Positions 1-7,686 of a DNA stretch of 64,000 bases are shown here, piece by piece. Location of the stretch: the NCBI GenBank assembly GCA_050949175.1, contig JBMNFG010000010.1:124001-188000 (forward strand). Reading direction: 5' to 3'. The stretch comes from UBA4971 sp900019985. Its GTDB lineage: Bacteria; Bacillota; SHA-98; UBA4971. Under the pieces are notes generated by a model that was not told the origin of the DNA, did no database searches, and saw only the letters and a list, made by a program, of their open reading frames with translations. The translations under genes and the position numbers were made by a program. Positions within the stretch are counted from its first letter, which is position 1; each line of letters opens with the position of its first letter.

Positions 1-605
1 ATGTTGAAGGCTATCTGATAGTGTCGTGGAGCAGACGCATAGGGCAGGGCATCAGGTGTGATGGCTTCTCCTTCAAGGTAAGCCAGGGATTCGCGGAATA
101 AGGCGTCTATGGCCTTGATACCCGCACCCGATACCGCCTGGTATGTAGAGACTACTGCGCGTTTGACTTGTGCAGCGTCATCAATGGGTTTCAGCGCCAT
201 TACCATAATGGTTGTAGTGCAATTCGGGTTAGCAATAATGCCTTTGTGTTTCAGGATATCATCCGGGTTAACCTGAGGGACTACCAGAGGCACATCAGGA
301 TCCATACGATAAGCGCTACTATTATCGATTACTAAGGCACCGCTTTCCGCAGCCTTCTTCGCAAACTGTCGGGACACGGTGGCTCCCGCCGCAAAAAACA
401 CTATATCGTGCCCGCTGACAGCGTCTTCTGATACTTCCTCAACCTGCAACATGTCGCCGCGGAAGTTTAACTGCCTTCCTTTTGATTTAGCAGATGCGAG
501 CAAGGTAAGTTTATCTATGGGAAAATCTCTTTCAGATAGTATCGTGAGGAATTCCTGGCCCACAACTCCTGTGGCACCGACTATCGCTACTTTGTACCTT
601 CTCAT
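1..605 (-). CDS. asd: Aspartate-semialdehyde dehydrogenase (C-terminus beyond window)
   Basis: Reduces aspartyl phosphate to aspartate semialdehyde, the branch point to lysine, dipicolinate, threonine and methionine. Only the first 201 or so residues are present; the reading frame stays open to base 1. The N-terminus begins MRRYKVAIVGATG, an NADP-binding Rossmann loop, and the catalytic cysteine sits in the family motif NPNCTT. The ATG at 605 is preceded by a purine-rich GGCGAGAAGA stretch. It lies 56 bases downstream of dpaB on the same strand, so it probably belongs to the dapB-dpaA-dpaB-asd unit. In Bacillus asd is likewise next to the dipicolinate synthase genes. The identity is secure; the C-terminal half cannot be checked here. 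Confidence 0.95.
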   Translation of the reverse strand, partial: MRRYKVAIVGATGVVGQEFLTILSERDFPIDKLTLLASAKSKGRQLNFRGDMLQVEEVSEDAVSGHDIVFFAAGATVSRQFAKKAAESGALVIDNSSAYRMDPDVPLVVPQVNPDDILKHKGIIANPNCTTTIMVMALKPIDDAAQVKRAVVSTYQAVSGAGIKAIDALFRESLAYLEGEAITPDALPYASAPRHYQIAFN

Positions 606-661
606 TCTTCTCGCCTCGCTATGCCATTGATGTTATGTGGTTTTATGTTAGCATATATCGC

Positions 662-1252
662 CTAAGAATTCGTGTCAACAAGAATTGGCTGCAACTGCTT
701 ACCGTCAAGTGCCAGCACTACCGTGTCTACGAGGAGCCGCATATCGCTTATTAGAGAACAAGGCTTCTCAAAAGGGGCATCCTGCCTGAAAGGAATCATA
801 AATATGTGTTTTTCATTCAACAAAGCCCCCAGGTTCTTCGCATTGCGTGACAGCGCGTCATTTGTGGAAATACCGATAATAACCGGCCTCAGATTACGCA
901 TGGTAGATTTGGCGGCCATAAGCACCGGGCCGTCTGTGATACCGTAGGCCAGTTTAGCCAGGGTGTTTCCGGTGCATGGCGCAATGACCAGTGCATCCAG
1001 AGTCTTGCCTGGCCCTAGAGGCTCTACTTCGGCTATGGTTAGAATGGGTTCTTTACCTGTTATACGCTCAAGTGCACACACTATGTCAGCTGCTTTACCG
1101 TACTTCGTATTTAGAGTTGCGACTTTCTCAGAGAGTATAGGATAGACACTTGCGCCTTCTTTGACGAGCTTCTCGATTTCCGGGAGGACCTGGGGAATAG
1201 TGCAGAATGATCCTGTCATTGCTATCCCGATGGTCTTGCCAGCAAGCCTCAT
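662..1252 (-). CDS. dpaB: Dipicolinate synthase subunit B
   Basis: Flavoprotein-type subunit of the enzyme that converts dihydrodipicolinate to dipicolinic acid in the mother cell; the product is packed with calcium into the spore core. The protein is 196 residues from the preferred ATG, which has GGAGGTG about 6 bases upstream; the GTG three codons earlier overlaps that ribosome site and is unlikely. The N-terminal GIAMTGSFCT and the internal PCTGNTLAKLA segment match the flavoprotein (Dfp-like) fold typical of SpoVFB. It follows dpaA by about 40 bases. Presence of both subunits indicates a functional spore-forming host rather than an asporogenous relative. Confidence 0.95.
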   Translation of the reverse strand: MRLAGKTIGIAMTGSFCTIPQVLPEIEKLVKEGASVYPILSEKVATLNTKYGKAADIVCALERITGKEPILTIAEVEPLGPGKTLDALVIAPCTGNTLAKLAYGITDGPVLMAAKSTMRNLRPVIIGISTNDALSRNAKNLGALLNEKHIFMIPFRQDAPFEKPCSLISDMRLLVDTVVLALDGKQLQPILVDTNS

Positions 1253-1290
1253 GGAACCCACCTCCGATTAGATCTTCGATAACTTGCCGG

Positions 1291-2187
1291 TCAAGAGAGG
1301 CGACTCAGCTCCCTCCTTATGAGCTGGGGGACGGAATCAGCAAGGATCTTGCCTGCAGTCTTCGGAGCAACCTTCCCAGGCAATCCCAGGGCAAGGATAG
1401 CCTTGATGCCCAGTTTAGATGCAGCCTCAAAATCTGTTCCTCCGGGCGCAGAAGCCAGGTCTATTATCAGAGAACCCGGCCGCATGCATTTCAGGACATT
1501 TTCAGTTAAGACTATGGCCGGAACCGTATTAAACACTACGTCTGCATCCCTCAGCACTTTGGGCATGGATGAGGTATGCAAAGTGGAAGCACCCATCTCA
1601 TCAGCCCTTGCCAGCTGAGAAAGGCTCCTTGCACACACGAAAGTCTTAGCGCGCAGTGCAAGAAGGACGCGTGCCATTGTCTCCCCTACTCGTCCGAACC
1701 CAACTACAACTGCGCTACATCCGTGGATTGTAATGGGCAATTCTTCCATGGCTATTTGAAGAGCCCCTTCAGCCGTAGGTATGGAGTTCCTGATTGCGAT
1801 TTCGTCATCTTCGGCAACTTCAACTAGGTTTACGTTGTGCTTTGCCGCAAGTTCCCGGAGCCGTGGCCTTGCAGTACCGACGAGAAGAGGCACCCCGGGC
1901 GGAATAAGCTCCAGGATTTCCTCAGTAAGGGCAATATTGATTTCAGGGTCGAGTGTTCTTACCTTTCCTCCCACGTCAAAGCCGCCCATTCCTACGACGA
2001 TGGCTGAAGCTCCTATGATCCCTTGGAACACACTGCTTTCCCTGACAGTCCCCTCAAGCTCATCAAGGGGCGGGTATCCGACTACTCTTACCTGGGCCCC
2101 TTCAGCAAGAAACCTCCGGATCAGTTCGATTTCGCGATAATCTCCTCCAAGCACACATATGACCAATCCCTTGAGGCCCTCTGTCAT
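1291..2187 (-). CDS. dpaA: Dipicolinate synthase subunit A
   Basis: Dehydrogenase-like subunit of dipicolinate synthase, partner of the DpaB product encoded just downstream. About 298 residues: an N-terminal domain beginning GLVICVLGGDYRE and a C-terminal NAD(P)-binding Rossmann domain with VVGFGRVGETMARVL near residue 160, as in SpoVFA. Two ATGs lie three codons apart; the second (2187) has GGGGAGG at about 10 bases, while the first would have the ribosome site touching it, so 2187 is preferred. A sigma-K-type promoter lies immediately upstream (2225-2252), matching the mother-cell expression known for this gene in Bacillus. dapB, which supplies the precursor pathway, is directly upstream. 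Confidence 0.95.
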   Translation of the reverse strand: MTEGLKGLVICVLGGDYREIELIRRFLAEGAQVRVVGYPPLDELEGTVRESSVFQGIIGASAIVVGMGGFDVGGKVRTLDPEINIALTEEILELIPPGVPLLVGTARPRLRELAAKHNVNLVEVAEDDEIAIRNSIPTAEGALQIAMEELPITIHGCSAVVVGFGRVGETMARVLLALRAKTFVCARSLSQLARADEMGASTLHTSSMPKVLRDADVVFNTVPAIVLTENVLKCMRPGSLIIDLASAPGGTDFEAASKLGIKAILALGLPGKVAPKTAGKILADSVPQLIRRELSRLS

Positions 2188-2224
2188 ACCGGTCATTCCT
2201 CCCCTGACCCCACATGACTATGGA

Positions 2225-2252
2225 TAATATATGTCTCATCAGAAGAGGCGGT
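2225..2252 (-). promoter_or_regulatory. Sigma-K-type promoter of dpaA-dpaB
   Basis: On the minus strand an AC dinucleotide (2252-2251) is followed after 17 bases by CATATATTA (2233-2225), which fits the sigma-K pattern AC-N16/17-CATAnnnTA exactly. Transcription would start near 2216, about 30 bases before the dpaA start. Late mother-cell control of dipicolinate synthesis is established in Bacillus; its use here is inferred from the match, and sigK itself lies in this window at 24.1 kb. Confidence 0.6.
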
Positions 2253-2284
2253 GCTTGTTTCCAAATCTGCCAGGTATGGCTTGT

Positions 2285-3076
2285 TCAAATGTCAAGTAGA
2301 GAATCCAGGCCGAAGACTGCATGATCAAGCTTCATTACTTCTCTTACGGCAAAGATCACACCCGGCATGAAGGAGTCTCTTGAAAGCGAGTCATGGCGTA
2401 TGGTCAGAGTCTCCCCGCATCCTCCGAAGATAACTTCATGGTGAGCTACAAGGCCTGGCAGCCTGACACTGTGTATTCGAGTGATGCCTACACTTTCACC
2501 CCTTGCAGGCTGTGATTCAAGGCTTGCCGCGATCTCCCTTTGTTCCGAAGCATGCGACCTGCTCATGAACTCCGCCGTCTTAATAGCTGTTCCTGAAGGT
2601 GCATCGACTTTCTTGTCATGATGCATCTCAATAATCTCAGCACCTTGGAAGTGCCTTGACGCTATTTCTGCAAACTTCATAAGTAGGACTGCGCCGATGG
2701 CAAAATTCGGAGCAATTACTGCACCGATTTTTCTCCTTTCACACAAGTCCTTTATTTCATCGAAGTCAGATTGCAGAAGGCCTGTAGTCCCCACGACACA
2801 CCTGACTCCGTGTTGAAGAGCTGTTCTTACGTTACCCATTACACTCTTAGGGTGCGTAAAGTCTACCAGGACGTCCGGGTCAGTCTTTCTTATCATGGCA
2901 GACAAATCCGTGGCAACTTCAAATAAATGCTTGTCCCTGCCTGAGTCAAGGGTAATGGTTTCGGTCTTCAGGTCTACCCCTCCCACCGGCTGAATATCGG
3001 GTTCCCTGAATAGGGCTGCTGTGACTTGTCTTCCCATACGTCCTAAAGCACCTGTGACGATTGTCTTGATTGTCAT
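2285..3076 (-). CDS. dapB: 4-hydroxy-tetrahydrodipicolinate reductase
   Basis: NAD(P)H-dependent reductase giving tetrahydrodipicolinate in the diaminopimelate/lysine pathway; the unreduced substrate is also what DpaAB oxidises for spores. 263 residues from the ATG at 3076, which has AGGGGG 9 bases upstream; an upstream in-frame start at 3118 lacks a ribosome site. Visible motifs are the nucleotide loop GALGRMGRQV at the N-terminus, VDFTHP and VVGTTG in the first domain, and the substrate loop EMHHDKKVDAPSGTA near residue 155. Stop is about 97 bases before dpaA. The upstream stretch to 3167 ends at the terminator of the preceding gene, so dapB probably has its own start site, which I could not locate with confidence. 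Confidence 0.95.
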   Translation of the reverse strand: MTIKTIVTGALGRMGRQVTAALFREPDIQPVGGVDLKTETITLDSGRDKHLFEVATDLSAMIRKTDPDVLVDFTHPKSVMGNVRTALQHGVRCVVGTTGLLQSDFDEIKDLCERRKIGAVIAPNFAIGAVLLMKFAEIASRHFQGAEIIEMHHDKKVDAPSGTAIKTAEFMSRSHASEQREIAASLESQPARGESVGITRIHSVRLPGLVAHHEVIFGGCGETLTIRHDSLSRDSFMPGVIFAVREVMKLDHAVFGLDSLLDI

Positions 3077-3166
3077 TGGTAGATACCCCCTATTTGGCCT
3101 GTACTTGTCACAGTTCATTTATCCTTCGCATGTCAAATTCCTGCTATCTCATGAGATCTCGAAACG

Positions 3167-3216
3167 AGAAAAACCGCTGCAGGCAGTTCCTAAAAGGACA
3201 CAATTCCGCAGCGGTT
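3167..3216 (-). terminator. Rho-independent terminator of the YflT-like gene
   Basis: Minus-strand hairpin with a perfect 9-bp outer stem AACCGCTGC/GCAGCGGTT (216-208 with 180-172 of the 3 kb block), an inner TCC/GGA mini-stem in the loop, and a run of five T immediately after. It lies about 50 bases beyond the stop of the gene at 3269 and before dapB. Confidence 0.75.
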
Positions 3217-3268
3217 ACCTAGAGCGATATCCATTGATAGCGCTGGATTTTACACCGGTTTTCAGGGA

Positions 3269-3757
3269 TCAGTGAATCTCAATATCGGAAGCACCGAATT
3301 TACTGTATATGTCTTTGACCTCATTCACCTGGTCATCATTGGCTTTTGTTACGGCCAGGACCTTCCCTTCCTTAACCTTCCCTTCATAGAACTTGCTTCG
3401 GTCCTCGGGAATCCCTAAATCCACAAGACTTCCCACAAGTCCCCCTGCTACTGCCCCTGTCAATCCTGCCGCAATAGGACCGATGGCGACAATCGGGCCT
3501 ATTCCGGGTATAGCAAGAGCTCCGAGACCAGCCAGGACTCCTGCAGTACCGCCTATTGCTCCTCCGCTTACCGTTTCGGTGGGCATACCTTCCCCTCTGC
3601 TCATAGTCATCCCACCTTCACCGCGACCTGCGGCCTGCCCTCTGTCACCTTTGGCAACTATGGATACCTTTTCATCACCGAATCCTTTCTTCTTAAGTTC
3701 ATGAAGGGCTCTCTCCGCGTTGTCGCGCATACTGAATGTGCCTATGACATTTGCCAT
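3269..3757 (-). CDS. Heat/general-stress protein domain (YflT/GspM-like) with glycine-zipper membrane segment
   Basis: 162-residue protein. Residues 1-36 (MANVIGTFSMRDNAERALHEL...) resemble the general stress protein 17M / YflT fold, a short alpha-beta unit found in Bacillus stress proteins. The middle, about residues 65-115, is a Gly/Ala-rich hydrophobic stretch with GG-x-G repeats typical of a glycine zipper that inserts in or lies on a membrane. The C-terminus repeats an alpha-beta pattern (KVLAVTKANDDQVNEV...). Start ATG follows GGAGGC at a good distance. It stands alone between a terminator and the Spo0E-like gene. Biochemical function is unknown for the family; a stress or spore-envelope role is only a guess. 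Confidence 0.7.
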   Translation of the reverse strand: MANVIGTFSMRDNAERALHELKKKGFGDEKVSIVAKGDRGQAAGRGEGGMTMSRGEGMPTETVSGGAIGGTAGVLAGLGALAIPGIGPIVAIGPIAAGLTGAVAGGLVGSLVDLGIPEDRSKFYEGKVKEGKVLAVTKANDDQVNEVKDIYSKFGASDIEIH

Positions 3758-3788
3758 CTAGCCTGCCTCCTTGTTAAATAGGATTCGG

Positions 3789-4007
3789 TTATAGTTTGAC
3801 ATAATAGTCAGGCTCGTATGCACTATCCAGCCTCTCTTTCAGGCGGAGATATTCGGCAACCAGCTCATCAAGGCGTTCACTGATATCATAGGTTTCGGCA
3901 CTGTTGAATTTCCCATCGTTCTGGACTATGGTGATATGCAGCTCTTTTCGCAGGTCCTCTATGGTCTTGCGAAGGGTCTCCAATCTCTTCTCTAATACCT
4001 GTGTCAT
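3789..4007 (-). CDS. Spo0E-like aspartyl-phosphate phosphatase
   Basis: 72-residue protein with the Spo0E-family helical hairpin: an N-terminal helix (VLEKRLETLRKTIEDLRKEL) and a second helix containing ISERLDELVAEYL, matching the SxxLDxxI/L signature. Family members remove the phosphate from Spo0A~P and so delay sporulation; spo0A is encoded 11 kb away in this window. It contains YDISERLDEL where Bacillus members have a comparable S..LD..I core, so the active-site pattern looks intact. Ribosome site GGAGGG lies 5-6 bases before the ATG. A 300-base intergenic region with two palindromes precedes it. Confidence 0.75.
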   Translation of the reverse strand: MTQVLEKRLETLRKTIEDLRKELHITIVQNDGKFNSAETYDISERLDELVAEYLRLKERLDSAYEPDYYVKL

Positions 4008-4349
4008 AATAGCTCCCTCCGAAAAAGGAACGATTTGATTCGATAGGGATCGGTCGGACAGTTCTTAATTTAAGAAGAGGAAGTGCCTTGCAGGTGGCTG
4101 GCGCCACACCCGGGAGTGGCTTCCCTGTTTAGACATTCTTCGTTGTCTGTCGACGTATTGTTAACAATTCTCCCATCGAAGTCGGAATCCTCTTTTCTTT
4201 CGATATATATTGACAACGTTTTGCTCCACATTCAACCTTGGTATCCTTAACTTACATAAAGGAGGTGCCGAGCTTTCGTAGAACAGGCAAGTACCGACTT
4301 TAAATGTGCCTTGTACAGAAAGACACCCGGCAGGAGGAGGACGGAGGTT
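4008..4349. other. Divergent intergenic region with palindromes
   Basis: Control region between the Spo0E-like gene (minus) and the GH18 gene (plus). It holds two perfect inverted repeats that could be protein-binding sites: TTCTTAA-T-TTAAGAA at 4062-4076 and ATTGTTAACAAT at 4157-4168. A GTGGC/GCCAC mini-hairpin lies near 4093-4106 without a T run. TGTCGAC at 4148 is one base off a Spo0A box. TTGACA at 4209 has no convincing -10. A strong AAAGGAGGTG at 4258-4267 is followed by no usable start codon. No further gene is supported. Confidence 0.4.
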
Positions 4350-5735
4350 TTGGATCCAAAGGTCACTGCAACAATCTTGACAATTCTACTGTATATCTTC
4401 TCAGGAAACAACCCTAAACCCGAAAATGCCGCCGCACCCTCTACGGTACCTGCATATGAGGTGTCTGCTGCAGTCGAGACAGAAACCAAAAAGCCTGTCA
4501 TTGCCGAAGACAATCCTATAGGTTCTGTCAAAGAGCTTTCCAGGGTTCGCAAAGGGCCGGGGACTGAGTTTCCGATTCTCCGGAGACTGCCGGCAGGTAC
4601 CAAAGTCACAGTCCTCGCATGGCATAACGAGTGGTACCAAATCAAGCTTTCTGACGGAAAGACCGGCTGGATTGCAGAGTGGCTCCTGGACGGCAGCAAT
4701 CTGCCTTCTCCTCAGCCCAGAGAAGCCGATACGACGAGGCCGCATAATACCGAAAAGGCCCCTGAAATCCCGGCCGGTAGGCGTCAAATAGTCGGATACT
4801 ATACTGAGGATTACCCCGGAGACCCAACATCATACGGATCTCTTCTAAATAATCAAAGCTTCCTTGACAGCATTGCCATTTTCTCGCACCCTGTCAGCGA
4901 AGACGGGAGAGTGATGGGTGCAACCAGTGACAGAGCGATGAAAATAGCAAAGTCAGCTGATATCGGGACTCTCGCCCTTGTACATAACATTGTCGGGGGC
5001 AGGTTTGACAGTAAGCGTGCTCACGCGTTACTTCAGACCTATAATTCGCGGGCGAAAGCGATTTCAGACATCCTTGAGATCCTGGAAAGCCAAGGTTATG
5101 ACGGGGTCAACATAGACCTTGAGAACGTTGATCCTAAAGATCGAGATAACCTTACAGCTTTCATGAACGAGCTTCGAGCCAGGTTGAAGCCGCGAGGATT
5201 CTTGGTCACTATGTCAGTGCCTGCGAAGACACAGGACCATGCGGGACAACCGTGGGTCGGAGCTTTTGACTATTACGCTTTGGGGAAAGCCTGCGACTAC
5301 GTAATGATAATGACGTACGATGAGCACTCTTTAGTCAGCGGGGCCGGACCGGTAGCTTCCTTTCCATGGGTAGACCGGGTAATCAAGTACGCAATAACTC
5401 AGATACCGAGACAAAAGGTGTTAATGGGAGTGCCTGCATATGGGTATGACTGGAACCTTTCTACGAAAAGGGCTGTAGCGCTTTCGTATACCCAGGTGAT
5501 GAACCGCGCAAATCGCTTAGGAATAGACCCATCTTGGGACTCCAATGCAAGAACACCGTTTTTCAAGTATGTAGAGAACGGTGCCCACCACGAAGTGTGG
5601 TTTGAATCCCCTGACAGTCTCGCGCAAAAACTTGCTTTGGTAGAAAAATACGACATCGGCGGTATTGCCATTTGGAAATTAGGATACGAGGATAGCCGCT
5701 ACTGGAAAGCCATTATCGATTCTTTGCCCAGATAG
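4350..5735 (+). CDS. SH3-domain glycoside hydrolase family 18 enzyme (YaaH/SleL-like)
   Basis: Probable N-acetylglucosaminidase acting on spore cortex or cell-wall glycan. 461 residues from TTG at 4350, chosen because GGAGG lies 9 bases upstream; a TTG at 4311 is possible but has no ribosome site. A short hydrophobic segment (TATILTILLYIFSG) suggests export or anchoring. An SH3-type domain follows (about 55-115, with RVRKGPGTEFPIL and GKTGWIAEWLL), then the GH18 barrel from about 145. The catalytic DGxxxDxE motif is intact (DGVNIDLE, Glu about 258). Bacillus YaaH/SleL uses LysM domains for targeting; here SH3 takes that place. It is the only plus-strand gene in the window and its stop codon abuts the stop of the convergent gene. 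Confidence 0.85.
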   Translation: MDPKVTATILTILLYIFSGNNPKPENAAAPSTVPAYEVSAAVETETKKPVIAEDNPIGSVKELSRVRKGPGTEFPILRRLPAGTKVTVLAWHNEWYQIKLSDGKTGWIAEWLLDGSNLPSPQPREADTTRPHNTEKAPEIPAGRRQIVGYYTEDYPGDPTSYGSLLNNQSFLDSIAIFSHPVSEDGRVMGATSDRAMKIAKSADIGTLALVHNIVGGRFDSKRAHALLQTYNSRAKAISDILEILESQGYDGVNIDLENVDPKDRDNLTAFMNELRARLKPRGFLVTMSVPAKTQDHAGQPWVGAFDYYALGKACDYVMIMTYDEHSLVSGAGPVASFPWVDRVIKYAITQIPRQKVLMGVPAYGYDWNLSTKRAVALSYTQVMNRANRLGIDPSWDSNARTPFFKYVENGAHHEVWFESPDSLAQKLALVEKYDIGGIAIWKLGYEDSRYWKAIIDSLPR

Positions 5736-6758
5736 TCACGGAGCGTCCAGTAAACCTGATACTGTGAAAAACTTGTACCCTTCTTTCCTCGCAGCATCTA
5801 CTATTTGCGGGAACGCTTCAACAAAAGACGAGGTTGGGTGGGCCAGTATTATGGCGCCGGGCGTCATCTTCGGTATAACGCGGCCTGATACCTTTTTCGG
5901 ATCCGGTGTGTCCCAGTCAATCGTGTCAATGGTCCACATAACTGTCTTGTATCCCAGGGATGCAGCTGCTTGCACCACTGTCTGGTTGCATTCGCCGTAA
6001 GGTGGAGAAAACAGCCGGCTTGGTGTGATTCCCAGGCTGATGAGGAGCTTCTCATTATCGGAAATCAGCTTTTTTATTTCAGGTTCACTCATTTTTCCTA
6101 CATGAACATGCTGATACCCATGGTTTGCGACTTCGTGCTTTTCTTCGTTAAGAAGCATTACCAGTTCGGGGAATTTCTGAGCCCATTCACCGTCAACGAA
6201 AAATGTTACTTTTACATTGTGTTCGCGCAAGGTCTCAAGTAAGTTCCGAAGGTGTTCTTCGCCCCAGGCGACATTGATGGCAATGGCCATGGCAGGTTCT
6301 TCTGTACTGGCACGGTAAATGGGATCGAAGTGGCGCCTGGTCACTGCAGGGGCAATCGCGATCCGTACCAGTTCCACCTTCTCCCCTGGCTTCGCCTTCA
6401 TTACCCGATCTACAGTTGAGTCCACATCAATATCAAGTCCCGGTTCTTCAGGAATCAACTCTCCTGTCTCTTTGTAAATCATGGCGTCTTTCGGGGCTAT
6501 GCGCTCCTCATCTGCCATGGCTTCTACGAGCCTTCTCACCTCACTAGGAAGATAGCCTGAGATTACCCGTGTTTCCAGGATAACACCGGGTTTCACTCCG
6601 TAAACCATACGTTTGATGTCGTCTAAAGAAGAAACAAAAACCACTGTGAATGCGAAGATCAAGACTGCGAAAGCCATAAGCAGGGTCATTTGTCTTGTAA
6701 TCACGATTGTAGTAAGGCGGCCTTCGCGTTTAGGAGCTAATCTGTTCTTATGTTTCAT
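5736..6758 (-). CDS. PdaB-like polysaccharide deacetylase-fold protein, probably impaired active site
   Basis: 340 residues: a basic N-terminus, a membrane anchor at about 23-46, a linker domain (47-140) and a NodB fold (about 150-338). In sporulation PdaB proteins motif 1 reads TFDISWG; here it is AINVAWGE, so the catalytic base Asp is Asn. The zinc-type His pair is kept (NHGYQH), motif 3 is SPPYGE instead of RPPYG, and the late His is kept (GAIILAHP). This argues for a binding or weakly active protein. It overlaps the upstream paralogue by 11 bases; GGAGGGG is 8 bases before its ATG. Distant relatives are the spore-former-restricted PdaB and YlxY families. Function not proven. Confidence 0.8.
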   Translation of the reverse strand: MKHKNRLAPKREGRLTTIVITRQMTLLMAFAVLIFAFTVVFVSSLDDIKRMVYGVKPGVILETRVISGYLPSEVRRLVEAMADEERIAPKDAMIYKETGELIPEEPGLDIDVDSTVDRVMKAKPGEKVELVRIAIAPAVTRRHFDPIYRASTEEPAMAIAINVAWGEEHLRNLLETLREHNVKVTFFVDGEWAQKFPELVMLLNEEKHEVANHGYQHVHVGKMSEPEIKKLISDNEKLLISLGITPSRLFSPPYGECNQTVVQAAASLGYKTVMWTIDTIDWDTPDPKKVSGRVIPKMTPGAIILAHPTSSFVEAFPQIVDAARKEGYKFFTVSGLLDAP

Positions 6759-7569
6759 CTACAAGGCCCCTCCTTTCGCCCCGGCCTGATGATGGTAGGT
6801 GTATCGGTCTCATTTCACCTGTGTGGGGGTGTATATAATAGTCACCTTCAAGCAAGAGTTGGCTCAAAGGGACTATTTCATATCCCGCATCTCTGATTGC
6901 CTCAATGATTTGCGGCAGGGCTTCTACTGTATTTGGCCCTGTCACATGAAACCGGATGATTGCACCTTTGTGAAGCTTTTCCGAGATCCTTTTCAGCATG
7001 TCATCGGAAGATGTTCCTCGCCAGTCCAACGATTCTATGCTCCAAATTACAGTTTCATAGCCGAGTTCTTTTGCAGCTTCTATCACCTTGTTGCTATACT
7101 CGCCGTAAGGAGGCCTGAAGACCTTAGGAGCTTTGCCTGTCGCTTTCTCAATATACTTGTGTGCCTTCTCAAGCTCTCGTTTAAGATCTGCTTTTAATAG
7201 CGAATTGGGATAAGGCGCGGAGTAAGTATAGTTGCCTAGCTCGTGTCCGCTTGCATCGACCAATCTTGCGGAATCCTTGTTTCTTTCCATCCATTCTCCT
7301 GACAGGAAAAAGGTTGCCATTACCCCGTAGTCTTCCAAGACTTTCAGGATCTCCCGGGTCAGGTCTCTCCCTGCTGAACTCTCAAATGTAATACTTACCT
7401 TCGGTTCCTGTGTAAGGACAGAATAGACAGGGACAAGCCTGCCGGATACAGTGGAAATCACTGCTTTTGCAGCTGTGAACATTGCGATTTGAAAAGTGTC
7501 TATGATTATGAGGAGGATTATAAGTATCAGGATCAGCCTGCTCCTGTTTCGTCCGATGACGATTAACAT
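6748..7569 (-). CDS. Degenerate polysaccharide deacetylase-fold protein
   Basis: 273 residues with an N-terminal membrane segment (LILILIILLIIIDTFQIAMF) and a NodB fold from about 57 to 240. Motif 1, normally TFDDG or TFDIS, is TFESSAG; the zinc His pair H-xxx-H is missing and replaced by NYTYSA. Motif 3 RPPYGEYS and the last motif GAIIRFHV are conserved. The losses differ from those of the paralogue downstream, with which it overlaps. Without the histidines metal-dependent deacetylation is unlikely. GGAGGACTGCTTC precedes the ATG. The gene lies behind a terminator-like hairpin of the SleB-like gene, so the two deacetylase genes probably form their own unit; no promoter could be fixed. Confidence 0.8.
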   Translation of the reverse strand: MLIVIGRNRSRLILILIILLIIIDTFQIAMFTAAKAVISTVSGRLVPVYSVLTQEPKVSITFESSAGRDLTREILKVLEDYGVMATFFLSGEWMERNKDSARLVDASGHELGNYTYSAPYPNSLLKADLKRELEKAHKYIEKATGKAPKVFRPPYGEYSNKVIEAAKELGYETVIWSIESLDWRGTSSDDMLKRISEKLHKGAIIRFHVTGPNTVEALPQIIEAIRDAGYEIVPLSQLLLEGDYYIHPHTGEMRPIHLPSSGRGERRGLVDET

Positions 7570-7654
7570 TGAAGCAGTCCTCCTTGTTTCTTATAAGGAG
7601 AGGATTTCCCCTAATACTTATGCGGGATTCTTCGGCGGAATGAGGGTATATTGA

Positions 7655-7686
7655 CGAAAGTAGCCAGGCATGGCAGCCTGACTACT
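7655..7686 (-). terminator. Terminator-like hairpin after the SleB-like gene
   Basis: Minus-strand hairpin of 11 pairs (AGTAG-T-CAGGC with GCCTG-G-CTACT, one T-G wobble) and a 6-base loop, followed by TTTCGTC. The 5' arm includes the stop codon of the SleB-like gene. The short T run makes it a modest terminator. Confidence 0.5.

Noticed and set aside
4304..4417. Short plus-strand frame starting at ATG 4304
   Set aside because: About 37 codons, out of frame with the GH18 gene and overlapping its start, no features and no ribosome site at useful distance.
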